A stretch of DNA of 64,000 bases from an uncultured Kiloniellaceae bacterium (GTDB lineage Bacteria; Pseudomonadota; Alphaproteobacteria; Kiloniellales; Kiloniellaceae), in assembly GCA_947500035.1 (NCBI GenBank), contig CANMQP010000012.1:434001-498000 (forward strand), in the 5' to 3' direction. The notes below the pieces were generated by a model, which was not told where the DNA came from, made no database searches, and saw only the letters and a list, made by a program, of their open reading frames with translations. Positions 8,836 to 17,921 of this stretch are shown here, piece by piece. The position numbers were made by a program, and so were the translations under genes. Position 1 is the stretch's first letter; every line of letters starts with the position of its first letter.

Positions 8836-10094
8836 TCCTGTGGATTATCGCCGCAGTTCTGACCGCCATCTGCGTCGCGGTCCTGATGAACAGCCTGCTC
8901 AAAGCGCGCGCCGATGAAGGTCCGCGCGCCGCCTTCGATCTGACGGTCTACAAAGACCAGCTCGCCGAAGTCGGACGCGACATGGACCGCGGCCTGCTGA
9001 ATGAAGATCAGGCACGGTCCGCGCGCCTTGAAATCGAGCGGCGCATGTTGAACGTGACGGCGTCAGCAGAGGCGACCGAGACGACTGAAGGACCCGCCGA
9101 GGCCGGAAAGAGCAACCGCTGGATGGCGTGGTTCCTGGCCGCGGCTTTGCCCGGTCTTGCCCTCGGTCTTTATCTTAATCTCGGGTCCCCCGGAATGCCG
9201 GGCATTCCCTTTGCCGAGCGGCGCGCCCTGGAAGCCGAGTTCCAGAGGGCGATAGACAGCGATCTGGAAAAGGAAATCACCGCGCTGGAGGCCCGCGTCG
9301 AAGCCAAGGGTTTCGATGCGCACGCCTGGTTGCTGCTGGCCGGCGCCTACGGCCAGCTCAACCGGTTCCTCGACTCCGCGAATGCCTACCGGCGGGCGAT
9401 CGATCTGGGCGCAAAAGAGCCTCAACTCTATGCCTCTCTCGGCGAGGCCCTGGTGGCCGCCAGCGGTGGCGAAGTTGGCGCCGAAGCCCGGCGTGCCTTC
9501 GCCGAAGCCATCACCCTGGATGGCAACAATATGAAATCCCTTTACTACAGCGGTCTGGCCCTGGCGCAGGATGGCCGCCTGGCCGATGCCCTGCGCATCT
9601 GGAAAGGCCTCTCGGAACGCTCGACCCCGGCCTCGCCCTGGCGTCCCCTGCTCGCGCAGCGCATCGCGCAGCTTGAGGCGGCCCTGGCCCAAAATCAGGG
9701 TCAAGGCGAAGCGCGTCTTCCCGGACCACGCCTTCCAGGTCCCCGCGCCTCCGCCGAAGGCGGCACCGGGTCAGATGGCTCCACCGGCAATCCGGTGGGC
9801 GGCTCGGCAATGCCCCAGCCGAGCCCCGAGGAGATTGAGGCCGCCCGGCAGATGTCCGCGGAAGACCGCATGGCCTTCATCCGTGCCATGGTCGACCAGC
9901 TTGCGGAACGTTTGGATGGTGAACCCGGGGATCTCGAAGGCTGGCTCCGCCTGGCGCGCGCCTACACTGTGCTGCAGGAGCCCGAAAGCGCCCGCGCAGC
10001 CCTGGAACGGGCTTCGCAAAGCTTTGCCGGACAACCTCAGGAAGCCCAGGCGGAGGCCGCGATCGCCCGGACCAGGTCCGAGCTCGGCCTTTAG
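8832..10094 (+). CDS. ccmI: Cytochrome c biogenesis TPR protein CcmI
   Basis: A 420-residue protein with two N-terminal transmembrane segments (residues about 3-22 and 95-115), the CcmI pattern DLTVYKDQLAEVGRD between them, and periplasmic TPR repeats (AWLLLAGAYGQLNRFLDSANAYRRA and following). CcmI chaperones the apocytochrome C-terminus to the heme lyase. A Pro/Gly/Ser-rich linker near residues 295-330 separates two TPR blocks. It is the last ccm gene and overlaps ccmH by ATGA. Confidence 0.92.
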   Translation: MILWIIAAVLTAICVAVLMNSLLKARADEGPRAAFDLTVYKDQLAEVGRDMDRGLLNEDQARSARLEIERRMLNVTASAEATETTEGPAEAGKSNRWMAWFLAAALPGLALGLYLNLGSPGMPGIPFAERRALEAEFQRAIDSDLEKEITALEARVEAKGFDAHAWLLLAGAYGQLNRFLDSANAYRRAIDLGAKEPQLYASLGEALVAASGGEVGAEARRAFAEAITLDGNNMKSLYYSGLALAQDGRLADALRIWKGLSERSTPASPWRPLLAQRIAQLEAALAQNQGQGEARLPGPRLPGPRASAEGGTGSDGSTGNPVGGSAMPQPSPEEIEAARQMSAEDRMAFIRAMVDQLAERLDGEPGDLEGWLRLARAYTVLQEPESARAALERASQSFAGQPQEAQAEAAIARTRSELGL

Positions 10095-10309
10095 GGTCGG
10101 TTGAGTTCCAGGCCCCCGACTTCAGACCCCAGACCTCAGGCCTGCAAAGCCCGAGACCCAAGGATTAAATTCCGAAAAAACCGCTGATTTCCGGGATCTT
10201 TTCGGGGTTGGTGGGCTGATACGGCCACAGTTTTCCTTTGACTCGTGGAGAAAGCCCACTAACGTTCAAGCAACGCCGAAAAATGGCGATTGATTGCAGG
10301 GATCATATT

Positions 10310-11107
10310 ATGCACGAGACGGCTTCGGGACGGGCCGCCGAGCACCATGCATTGGTTTGCGAGGATATCCATAAGAGTTTCGGAACTCTTGAGGTTTTAA
10401 AAGGCGTTTCTCTTTCCGCACACAAGGGCGACGTGATCGCCATGCTGGGCTCCAGTGGCTCGGGCAAAAGCACCTTTCTGCGCTGTATCAACCTGCTGGA
10501 AACGCCGAATTCCGGCCAGGTTTTCGTCGGCGGTGAGCTGATCCGCATGGCCACCGATAAACGTGGCGAACCGCAGGCGGTCGACCGCCGGCAGGTCGAG
10601 CGCCTGCGCACCCGCCTCGCCATGGTGTTTCAGAGCTTTAACCTCTGGTCGCACATGACGGTCCTGCAAAACGTGATCGAAGCTCCGGTCCATGTGCTGA
10701 AAAAACCGAAGCGCGAGGCCATTGAGCAGGCCGAGGCCCTGCTCGAAAAGGTCGGTATCCGGGCCCGCAAAAACGACTATCCGGCCCATCTCTCCGGCGG
10801 GCAGCAACAGCGCGTCGCCATTGCCCGGGCCCTGGCCATGGATCCGGATGTCATGCTGTTCGACGAACCCACTTCCGCCTTGGACCCTGAACTGGTCAAT
10901 GAAGTTCTGAAGGTTATCAAGGACCTGGCGGAAGAAGGCCGGACCATGATCGTGGTCACCCACGAGATGGGATTTGCCCGGGAAGTCTCGACAGAGACCG
11001 TTTTCCTGCACGAAGGCCGCGTCGAAGAGGCCGGTCCGCCGCAGGAGGTTTTCGAGCATCCAAAATCCGAGCGGTTCCAGCAATTCCTTGCCGGAACCCT
11101 GAAGTAA
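10310..11107 (+). CDS. Polar amino acid ABC transporter ATP-binding protein (HisP/GlnQ type)
   Basis: A 265-residue cytoplasmic ATPase. Walker A is [10 protein letters not shown], the Q-loop is [14 protein letters not shown], the signature is [17 protein letters not shown], Walker B is [15 protein letters not shown] and the switch His is in VVTHEM. All match the PAAT family ATPases for histidine, lysine/arginine, octopine or nopaline. The ATG at 10310 follows an AGGG; the frame is open upstream to 10238. The next three genes on the same strand give the binding protein and two permeases, so the importer is complete. Confidence 0.93.
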   Translation: MHETASGRAAEHHALVCEDIHKSFGTLEVLKGVSLSAHKGDVIAMLGSSGSGKSTFLRCINLLETPNSGQVFVGGELIRMATDKRGEPQAVDRRQVERLRTRLAMVFQSFNLWSHMTVLQNVIEAPVHVLKKPKREAIEQAEALLEKVGIRARKNDYPAHLSGGQQQRVAIARALAMDPDVMLFDEPTSALDPELVNEVLKVIKDLAEEGRTMIVVTHEMGFAREVSTETVFLHEGRVEEAGPPQEVFEHPKSERFQQFLAGTLK

Positions 11108-11130
11108 GACCCGGAACCCTGAAGTAACAC
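11091..11130. repeat. 20-bp tandem duplication over the ATPase stop codon
   Basis: The last codons and stop of the ABC ATPase gene (CCGGAACCCTGAAGTAA) are repeated immediately downstream, with a 20-bp period and 19 of 20 positions identical. The second copy is non-coding and lies just upstream of the binding-protein gene. Confidence 0.85.
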
Positions 11131-11165
11131 TTTGAAGACAGAAAATTGACTATGGGAGAACCAAC

Positions 11166-11960
11166 ATGAAAAAACTCTTTGTGGCCGCCGTGGCCGCTGC
11201 CTTCACTCTGGGCGCTGCGCCCTTCATTGCAGCCGATGTGGAGGCGAAGGACTGGACGAAAATCCGGATCGGTGTTGAAGGCGCTTACCCGCCTTTCAGC
11301 GAAACCACACCCAGTGGTGAGTTGAAGGGCTTCGATATCGATATCGCCAATGCTCTTTGCGCCGAAATCAAGGCGGAATGCACCCTCGTCGCCCAGGATT
11401 GGGACGGCATCATTCCCGCCCTGATGGCCAAGAAGTACGATGCCATCGTGGCGTCCATGTCGATCACCGAAGAGCGGAAGAAGAAAGTCGCCTTCACCAA
11501 CAAGTATTATCAGACACCGGCAAAGTTCGTCCGCAAGGAAGGATCCGGCATTGAGATCAACAAGGACTCGCTGAAGGGCAAGAGCGTCGGTGTGCAGCGG
11601 GCAACCATTCACGACAACTTCCTGACCGAAGAGTTCGGCGACATTCTGGAGATCAAGCGCTACGGCACCCAGGACGAAGCCTATCTGGATATGACGGCCG
11701 GCCGTATCGACTTGCTGCTCGCCGATTCCGTCGCTTTGAACGACGGCTTTCTGAAGACCGACGCCGGTAAGGGCTATGAGTTTGTCGGCCCCGATTTCTC
11801 GGATCCGAAGTACTTCGGCGACGGCGCCGGGATCGCGATCCGCAAATCCGACGAAGACCTGCAGGCCAAGCTGAACGACGCCATTGCCGCGATTCGCGCC
11901 AACGGCACTTACAAGGCCATCCAGGACAAGTACTTCGACTTCAACATCTACGGCGAATAA
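11166..11960 (+). CDS. Polar amino acid ABC transporter substrate-binding protein
   Basis: A 264-residue periplasmic protein with a clear signal peptide (MKKLFVAAVAAAFTLGAAP). The mature start IRIGVEGAYPPFSETTPSGELKGFDIDIANALC is the SBP-family-3 signature, followed by DWDGIIPALMAKKYDAIVASMSIT, the lobe that contacts ligand. It resembles the lysine/arginine/ornithine, histidine and octopine binding proteins. It sits between the ATPase and permease genes, and a strong hairpin follows its stop, a layout that usually favours high expression of the binding protein. Confidence 0.92.
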   Translation: MKKLFVAAVAAAFTLGAAPFIAADVEAKDWTKIRIGVEGAYPPFSETTPSGELKGFDIDIANALCAEIKAECTLVAQDWDGIIPALMAKKYDAIVASMSITEERKKKVAFTNKYYQTPAKFVRKEGSGIEINKDSLKGKSVGVQRATIHDNFLTEEFGDILEIKRYGTQDEAYLDMTAGRIDLLLADSVALNDGFLKTDAGKGYEFVGPDFSDPKYFGDGAGIAIRKSDEDLQAKLNDAIAAIRANGTYKAIQDKYFDFNIYGE

Positions 11961-11985
11961 GACCGCCCGGATGTTTTGAGCCTGA

Positions 11986-12024
11986 TCGCACCGCGACAGC
12001 CCGCATAGGCCTGTCGCGGTGCGA
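11986..12024 (+). terminator. 14-bp perfect stem-loop after the binding-protein gene
   Basis: The arms TCGCACCGCGACAG (11986-11999) and CTGTCGCGGTGCGA (12011-12024) pair perfectly around an 11-nt loop. No T-tract follows, so it is more likely an mRNA-stabilising or attenuating element, like those between hisJ or malE and the permease genes, than a full terminator. Confidence 0.75.
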
Positions 12025-12113
12025 ACTCAAAAGAGTCTCCGTCCTGTGCCTCTTCTTGGTGACCGCGCAGAGCGGAGGGAAATCAACTACCACGCTGATC
12101 ACGGCAAAGATCC

Positions 12114-12803
12114 ATGCTCGACCTCCAGGGATACGGCCCCTCCATACTAGACGGCGCACGTCTGACCGTCGCGGTCGCCCTGGTCTCGCTGGCCATTGCC
12201 ATGCTTCTCGGGCTGATCACCGCTCTAGCCAAACTGTCGGGCATGCGGGCCGCCGTCATTGCCGCGACGGTCTACACCACGATCATTCGCGGCGTCCCCG
12301 ACCTGGTGCTGATGCTGCTGATCTTTTTCGGCGGGCAGGTCCTGGTAAACGACCTCGCGCCGATGGTCGGCTATGACGAATACGTCGACATCAATCCCTT
12401 CATCGCCGGGTGTCTCACGATCGGTTTTATCTTCGGTGCCTATATGGGCGAGACCTTCCGGGGCGCGATCCTGGCGGTACCCGTCGGTCTGCTGGAAGCC
12501 GGCGCCGCTTATGGCATGTCCCGCGGCCAGGTTCTGATCCGGATTCTGATCCCGCAGATGATGCGCCATGCCCTGCCCGGCTTCGGCAATAACTGGCTGG
12601 TGCTGATGAAAACCACGGCCCTGGTCTCGGTCATCGGACTGGAGGACATGGTCCGCAAAGCCGGTCTCGCGGCCGGCGCCACGCGCGAGCCCTTCCCGTT
12701 TTACTTTGCGGTCGGCATCCTGTTTCTGGCTTTCACGACACTGTCGGTCCTGGCGCTGCGCTGGGCGGAGAAGCACTACAGCGCCGGCGTGCGGCAGGTA
12801 TAG
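12114..12803 (+). CDS. Polar amino acid ABC transporter permease (HisQ type)
   Basis: A 229-residue inner membrane protein of the His/Glu/Gln/Arg/opine permease family. The N-terminal YGPSILDGARLTVAVALVSLAIAM and the cytoplasmic EAA-like loop EAGAAYGMSRGQVLIRILIPQMMRHALPG, which contacts the ATPase, are both visible. About five transmembrane segments are apparent. It pairs with the next gene to form the channel. Confidence 0.92.
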   Translation: MLDLQGYGPSILDGARLTVAVALVSLAIAMLLGLITALAKLSGMRAAVIAATVYTTIIRGVPDLVLMLLIFFGGQVLVNDLAPMVGYDEYVDINPFIAGCLTIGFIFGAYMGETFRGAILAVPVGLLEAGAAYGMSRGQVLIRILIPQMMRHALPGFGNNWLVLMKTTALVSVIGLEDMVRKAGLAAGATREPFPFYFAVGILFLAFTTLSVLALRWAEKHYSAGVRQV

Positions 12804-12869
12804 AGTGCGATCGCTCTTGACGAAAACAGTCATGAGCGTGAATCGCCCTCTAAACATTTAAAACAAAGA

Positions 12870-12899
12870 CTGATTCACCTTTTCACTGAATCAGTGAAA
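12870..12899 (+). promoter_or_regulatory. Two overlapping, mutually exclusive hairpins between the permease genes
   Basis: CTGATTCA (12870-12877) can pair with TGAATCAG (12887-12894). Alternatively TTTCACTGA (12881-12889) can pair with TCAGTGAAA (12891-12899). The two pairings share bases, so only one can form. They lie in the 118-bp gap just before the second permease, where they could tune its expression. That role is inference. Confidence 0.5.
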
Positions 12900-12927
12900 C
12901 GATCAGATTTTAAGGGACGGGGTGAGC

Positions 12928-13626
12928 ATGGACTTCTCGATCATCACCGAAAACATCTCCGAGTATATCGACGGCACGTGGCTGACGATCCAGTTGGTCG
13001 GGATGTCGCTCCTCATAGGTCTTGTTCTTTCCGTCCCCTTCGCGGTGATGCGCTCCACCAACCGGATTTTCATTTCCGGACCGGTCTGGCTCTTCACCTA
13101 CTGCTTCCGAGGGACGCCTCTGCTGGTTCAGATGTTCCTCTTTTACTATGGCCTCGGCCAGCTGGAGTTCATCAAGGAGCTGAGCCAGAGCTGGACCTTT
13201 CTGCAGAACGCCTACTGGTATGCCCTCTTTGCCTTCACCCTGAACACAGCGGCTTACACCACCGAGATCATTCGCGGCGCGATCGTCGCGACTCCCTACG
13301 GCGAGATTGAAGCGGCCCGGGCCTGCGGGATGTCACGTTCGCTTGTCCTGCGCCGTGTGGTGCTGCCCAGCGCCTTCCGGCGCGCCCTGCCGGCCTATTC
13401 GAACGAAGTGATTTTCATGCTCCACGGCAGCGCCCTGGCCAGCCTGATCACGCTCGTCGATATCACCGGCGCGGCCCGGATCATCAATTCGCGTTACTAC
13501 AGCCCCTACGAAGCCTTCCTGACCGCCGCCGCCTTCTATATGGCGCTGACCTTCCTGATCGTCTGGGGCTTCCGTCAGCTCGAAAAATGCTGGCACGCGC
13601 ATCTCAAGCCGCGCGAAACGAATTAA
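12928..13626 (+). CDS. Polar amino acid ABC transporter permease (HisM type)
   Basis: A 232-residue inner membrane protein of the same permease family. TWLTIQLVGMSLLIGLVLSVPFAVMR and the EAA loop EIEAARACGMSRSLVLRRVVLPSAFRRALPAYSNEV are diagnostic of HisM. The ATG at 12928 is preceded by AAGGGACGGGG; a GTG at 12922 in frame is the alternative. It is the last gene of the importer group. Downstream I see only a weak 5-bp hairpin near 13640 in the 176-bp gap before the kinase. Confidence 0.92.
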   Translation: MDFSIITENISEYIDGTWLTIQLVGMSLLIGLVLSVPFAVMRSTNRIFISGPVWLFTYCFRGTPLLVQMFLFYYGLGQLEFIKELSQSWTFLQNAYWYALFAFTLNTAAYTTEIIRGAIVATPYGEIEAARACGMSRSLVLRRVVLPSAFRRALPAYSNEVIFMLHGSALASLITLVDITGAARIINSRYYSPYEAFLTAAAFYMALTFLIVWGFRQLEKCWHAHLKPRETN

Positions 13627-13802
13627 TCCCCCGCCGTTTCTCGCCAATCAGGCGAAGCGATAAAACACCTCAGGTTGATTCCAAGCCGGGCGAGATGCAC
13701 TGGACAGATGGTCTGCGACGCTTTAATCCTCGTAAGATTCGTTAACTTTGCACTATTGTTATAGACTTTCTCGAACATGCCGATCCGCATGAGGGAGACT
13801 TT

Positions 13803-15116
13803 ATGTCCGACGTCCGGACAAAGTATTCTGGATTGAGTCAAGACGAGCTGCTCCAGGAAGTCGAGCGGCTGGAAGAACGCCTGCGCAAGTTCCAGGAAAA
13901 AACCAGGGACGGCCTGGAGGCGGAAGAAGCGCTGTGGCAAAGCCAGCAACGGTTCCAGGACATTGCGGAGATCGCCTCGGACTGGTTCTGGGAGATGGAT
14001 GCGGATCTGCGCTTCAGCTATTTCTCGGAACGTTATGAAGCAGTCACGGGCATTCCCCCGGAGAAATCGCTGGGCAAGACCCGCAAGGAACTCTGGGAGC
14101 GTTTGCCGCCGCCCTCGCCCATGCTGAAGTTCGAATGGGATCAGCACTGGGAACTGTTGATGAACCGGCAACCCTTCAGCAATCTGCGAACACAGTGGGT
14201 GCACGCGGACGGGCAGCTGCACAGCTATGTCATCAGCGGCAAACCCCTGTTCGACAGCGCGGGAAACTTCGTCGGGTACCGCGGTATCGGCACGGATATC
14301 AGCAAGGAAGTCCGGGCCCAGGAAGAATTCATTGCCGCGAAGGAAGAAGCGGAGCGCGCCAATCGCGGCAAGTCCGAGTTTCTGGCAAACATGAGTCATG
14401 AACTCCGCACACCCCTGAACGCGGTGATCGGCTTTTCCGAAGTGATGGAACACGAACTCTTTGGAGAGCTGGGCGACCACCGTTACCGGGAATACGTGGG
14501 CTATATGAAGAACAGCGGGCTGCACCTGCTGGGGATCATCAATTCCATCCTCGATCTCTCAAAGATCGAAGCCGGAAAGCTCACGCTCTACGAAGAAGAA
14601 ATCGATCTGGCGGAGGTCATCAGCTACTGCTTTCAGCTTGTTGTCGCAAAACAGGAAGAAAAGCGGATCGAGCTCGATCTTCAGCTTTCCGGGGATCTAC
14701 CCAACCTCTGGGCCGACGAACGCCTGGTGCGTCAAATTCTGCTGAACATAGGCTCCAACGCCCGGAAATTCACCGGTCACGGCGGCAAGGTCACCGTGGC
14801 AACCCGCATGGGCGATCATGGCGGACACGAGATTACGATCTCGGACAACGGGATCGGCATGAGCAAGGCGGACCTCCAGGCGGCCCTGACACCCTTTGGC
14901 CAGGTCGACAGCTCCCTCAGCCGCCGCTATGAGGGAACGGGTCTGGGCCTGCCGCTCTCAAACTCCTTCACCAAGCTGCATGACGGGCAACTGGAAATCG
15001 AGAGCGCTCCTGAAAGCGGCACGAACGTGACCGTCAAGTTTCCTGCTGAACGGGTCCTCAAACCGCAGGATCCGCGACTGGGTATGCGGCTGGGTGAGAA
15101 GAAAGAAGGCGTATAG
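13803..15116 (+). CDS. Soluble PAS-domain sensor histidine kinase
   Basis: A 437-residue protein with an N-terminal coiled coil (residues about 12-45), one PAS domain (about 48-170, containing DWFWEMDADLRFSYFS), a HisKA domain with the phospho-accepting His199 in FLANMSHELRTPLN, and a HATPase domain with N box (NIGSNARKF), G1 (SDNGIGMS) and G2 (GTGLGLPLS). No transmembrane segment is visible, so it should sense a cytoplasmic cue. No response regulator is adjacent, making it an orphan kinase. The chemoreceptor gene downstream converges on it. Confidence 0.88.
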   Translation: MSDVRTKYSGLSQDELLQEVERLEERLRKFQEKTRDGLEAEEALWQSQQRFQDIAEIASDWFWEMDADLRFSYFSERYEAVTGIPPEKSLGKTRKELWERLPPPSPMLKFEWDQHWELLMNRQPFSNLRTQWVHADGQLHSYVISGKPLFDSAGNFVGYRGIGTDISKEVRAQEEFIAAKEEAERANRGKSEFLANMSHELRTPLNAVIGFSEVMEHELFGELGDHRYREYVGYMKNSGLHLLGIINSILDLSKIEAGKLTLYEEEIDLAEVISYCFQLVVAKQEEKRIELDLQLSGDLPNLWADERLVRQILLNIGSNARKFTGHGGKVTVATRMGDHGGHEITISDNGIGMSKADLQAALTPFGQVDSSLSRRYEGTGLGLPLSNSFTKLHDGQLEIESAPESGTNVTVKFPAERVLKPQDPRLGMRLGEKKEGV

Positions 15117-15168
15117 CAGCCGCACCACGCCTTCGTTCCGAACCTTAGATCAGATCAAATTTTGATGG

Positions 15169-15185
15169 AATCGCCGAAGGCGATT
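15169..15185. terminator. Short hairpin between convergent kinase and chemoreceptor genes
   Basis: AATCGCC and GGCGATT form a 7-bp stem with a GAA loop in the 142-bp gap between the two convergent stop codons. A few T residues follow on the plus side. It is a weak terminator candidate that could serve the kinase gene. Confidence 0.4.
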
Positions 15186-15258
15186 TATTGTGCTCGTGAT
15201 TCTGACCTAACACTCCGATTTAGAGCAAATTCACATGATCGATCCGGTCTAGAGTCGA

Positions 15259-16938
15259 TCAGGCCGCGCGTACTTTGCGCAGGAAGTCGTTCACCTCGCG
15301 ACGCAGTGTTTCCGAATGGTTTGCCAGGTCACCGGCCGCCGTCAAAACACCGCTCGAGGAGGTGCCGGTCGCATCGGCGGACTTCGTAACTTCGGCAATC
15401 GTAGCGGAGACTTCGCTGGTTCCGGTCGCGGCCTCCTGAACGTTGCGCGAGATTTCCTGCGTCGCCGCACCCTGTTCTTCGACGGCAGCGGCAATCGATC
15501 CCGCCACCTCGTCGACCTTGGCAATCGTTCCGCCGATGTTCTTGATGGCGTCCACAGCGCCGGTCGTCGCGGTCTGCATGGCCGCGATCTGCGCGCTGAT
15601 TTCGTCCGTCGCCTTGGCCGTCTGAGACGCCAGGTTCTTGACCTCACCGGCAACCACCGCGAAGCCCTTACCGGCTTCACCCGCACGGGCGGCCTCGATT
15701 GTCGCGTTCAGCGCCAGGAGATTGGTTTGCTCGGCGATATCGGAGATCAGGCTGATGACGTCGCCGATCTTGCGGGCGGCGGCGGAAAGCCCCTCGACGT
15801 CTTCGTTGGTCCGCCCGACCTGCGTGACGGCCTCGCTGGCGATCTGAGAGGATTCAGAAACGCGGCGGCTGATTTCGGTGATGGAGCTTGTCAGTTCCTC
15901 TGACGCGGAGGCCACGGCCTGGACATTTGCGGTCGTGACTTCGGATGCCGCGGAGACGCTGTTGGCCTGTTCCGTGGTCGACTGGGCGGCCGAGGACATC
16001 TCCTGGGCTGCGGACTGCATGGAGGTCGCGCCGTTGGCGACCTGATCGACGACCGCCATCACGGAGGCCTCAAAGGCATCGGCCATGGCATTCATCGCAG
16101 CCTGTTTGTCGGCCTCGGCTTTTGCCTTGTTCGCGGCCTGCTCGCCTTCGAGGCGGCGCATCTCAATAGCATTTTGTTTGAAGACCTCGACCGCCTGCGC
16201 CATCGCGCCGATATCGTCGCGCTTGTCGCGCGCCGGGACATCGGTTTCGAGCTGGCCATCCGCCAGGTCGCGCATCGCCGCGGTCATCTGGGCCAGGGGC
16301 CGGCCGACCATGCGGGTGGTCACGAAAGCCAGCAGGCCGGCAAGCAGGACCACGGCTACGATCGCACCGATGATCTGCATCTTCAGGGCGTCGGCCACCA
16401 GGGCGTTCAGACCCTCAAGGCTCCAGGCCACCGCCAGAATGCCCACAGGATCCTTCTTTTTGTTCAAAGGCTGTACCGCGATGATGACGTGATCGCCGGT
16501 CGATTCAAAATAGACCCCGCCGTTCTCGACCGCGGCCTTCGCCCAGTCGCCGACGTTGGGAAGTTCATGGGACGGCAGGCTATCGGACTTGAAACGAGTC
16601 ACTTCCTGGCCATCGCGATTGTAGGTCACAATATCGGAGATCGCTGAGTCATCTGCCTTGGCAAAGGCCTCGTACCCGGCAATGATGGAGTCCGCCTTGT
16701 TCCACTGCAAGCCGCCGGACACCGTATTCGCGAGCAGGCTGGTGATGGTGGTGAAGGAGCGTTCTCCCTGAGAAACCAGAGCCGCACGTTCATTGATGAC
16801 GTTGGTCGTTACCATGACAACGAGCCCGACCGCGATCGACAGCGCAGCGACAAGGGAGACCTTTCGCGAGACCGTCAGGACACTCTGTGAGGGCTGTTGA
16901 CTCGAATTTGCGGGTAGACCGAACTGTTGCTCAGACAT
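15259..16938 (-). CDS. Methyl-accepting chemotaxis protein
   Basis: A 559-residue chemoreceptor. TM1 is SLVAALSIAVGLVVMV (about residue 25), a small periplasmic sensing domain of about 150 residues follows, TM2 is IGAIVAVVLLAGLLAFV, then HAMP (RPLAQMTAAMRDLADG), then the signalling tip IAEQTNLLALNATIEAARAGE and VVAGEVKNLA. It relays ligand binding to CheA-CheW. The ATG at 16938 has GGGG upstream and gives an MSEQQFG start; the open frame runs further to 17100. A secreted Cache-like gene lies upstream on the same strand. Confidence 0.93.
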   Translation of the reverse strand: MSEQQFGLPANSSQQPSQSVLTVSRKVSLVAALSIAVGLVVMVTTNVINERAALVSQGERSFTTITSLLANTVSGGLQWNKADSIIAGYEAFAKADDSAISDIVTYNRDGQEVTRFKSDSLPSHELPNVGDWAKAAVENGGVYFESTGDHVIIAVQPLNKKKDPVGILAVAWSLEGLNALVADALKMQIIGAIVAVVLLAGLLAFVTTRMVGRPLAQMTAAMRDLADGQLETDVPARDKRDDIGAMAQAVEVFKQNAIEMRRLEGEQAANKAKAEADKQAAMNAMADAFEASVMAVVDQVANGATSMQSAAQEMSSAAQSTTEQANSVSAASEVTTANVQAVASASEELTSSITEISRRVSESSQIASEAVTQVGRTNEDVEGLSAAARKIGDVISLISDIAEQTNLLALNATIEAARAGEAGKGFAVVAGEVKNLASQTAKATDEISAQIAAMQTATTGAVDAIKNIGGTIAKVDEVAGSIAAAVEEQGAATQEISRNVQEAATGTSEVSATIAEVTKSADATGTSSSGVLTAAGDLANHSETLRREVNDFLRKVRAA

Positions 16939-17077
16939 AGATATCCCCAGTTGAAACACGTCTCGAGTACGTTCCTCTCCCGCATTTGCAGGAAAAGTGA
17001 ACGGGTCTCTCTTCGTTTGACCTGAGAACGGTACACACTCTTGATTGCCGAAATCGCAAGCGACCGCACTCTTGAAA

Positions 17078-17114
17078 CTGACCGTCTGCCTTTGAGTCAA
17101 AGACAGACGGTCAG
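17078..17114. other. Near-perfect 37-bp palindrome upstream of the chemoreceptor gene
   Basis: CTGACCGTCTG at 17078-17088 is matched by CAGACGGTCAG at 17104-17114, with an inner CTTTGA / TCAAAG pair. It lies about 140 bp upstream of the chemoreceptor start and about 105 bp past the Cache-like stop. It could be an operator or part of a terminator. Confidence 0.5.
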
Positions 17115-17147
17115 ACTCTAAACCGCATATTCAAGTGGGTGGACTAT

Positions 17148-17172
17148 GCTCCCGACGTTATCCGTCGGGAGC
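17148..17172 (-). terminator. 10-bp stem-loop downstream of the Cache-like gene
   Basis: GCTCCCGACG and CGTCGGGAGC pair perfectly around a 5-nt loop, 46 nt after the minus-strand stop at 17218. There is no clear U-tract on the minus strand, so termination may be partial and allow readthrough into the chemoreceptor gene. Confidence 0.55.
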
Positions 17173-17217
17173 GATCCTCCCATTCCACATATGACGTTTT
17201 GCTTTGCGTCTTGGCTC

Positions 17218-17805
17218 TTACAGGAAGGCCTCGACGTTCATGCCAACCGTGATCGCACCGATCACTTCGCCGCTGGCAGGATCGACAATGGACATGCTCA
17301 TCTGCGACTGGAAGGTCTGGGTCGACTCGTCTTCCTCGACTTCGTCGATGAACATCGCATCGGGACCGGCAAGGAAGGTTTTCTGCCACTTGCCTTCGTC
17401 ACCCTGCCAGTAGTCGGAGGTCACATCGCTCTGCGCGACATTCAGACCCTTGGAGTCCATGACGAAGACTTCCGTGACCAGCCCGCCGGACTCTTCCTTC
17501 TTCTTCTTCAGATAGTTCGAGACAGCATGGCCCAGGACCTCATTGATCATCGGCTGGCTGGACGCACTGGTTTCCGCGCGCCATTGCTTGTCCATTGCAT
17601 CGATTTCAGCCTGGGAAAGGCCGGCGTGCTTTGCATTCTGAGCTTTGATCGCAGCAACCAGGTCTGCATCGGCAATCCAGGTCTTTACGGTTGAGTTAGC
17701 AAAATCCTGCATGGGCGCAACATGCGCCTCCGTCGCCATTGCGGCAGAAGCAGCCAACATTCCGGCAAGGCCTGTGGCCGCAGCCAAAGATGCTTTAAAA
17801 TTCAT
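17218..17805 (-). CDS. Secreted single-domain Cache-like protein
   Basis: A 195-residue protein with a signal peptide (MNFKASLAAATGLAGMLAASAAMATEA). The rest looks like a PDC/Cache sensor fold without any membrane anchor: an N-terminal helix (LVAAIKAQNAKHAGLS), then VTEVFVMDSKGLNVAQSDVTSDYWQGDEGKWQ and a final strand pair MSMSIVDPASGEVIGAITVGMNVEAFL. The DYWQGDE region is like ligand loops in dCache receptors. It lies directly upstream of the chemoreceptor on the same strand, so a periplasmic ligand-binding partner is plausible. The domain assignment is by eye. Confidence 0.65.
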   Translation of the reverse strand: MNFKASLAAATGLAGMLAASAAMATEAHVAPMQDFANSTVKTWIADADLVAAIKAQNAKHAGLSQAEIDAMDKQWRAETSASSQPMINEVLGHAVSNYLKKKKEESGGLVTEVFVMDSKGLNVAQSDVTSDYWQGDEGKWQKTFLAGPDAMFIDEVEEDESTQTFQSQMSMSIVDPASGEVIGAITVGMNVEAFL

Positions 17806-17921
17806 GACACCACCTATGAGTTAATCGAAGTTCTTGTGACTGGCGTGCACTTTAGGTGGTTTATCCTAACCATCGATTAATACGAGCAAATTGTCAGGAA
17901 GGAGCGGTACAACCCGGGATT

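Noticed and set aside
15120-15250. A possible third copy of the yggU/argG repeat
   Set aside because: Only a short end-like stretch (ATTTGCTCTAAATCGGA on the minus strand) is similar; the centre and the other end do not align.
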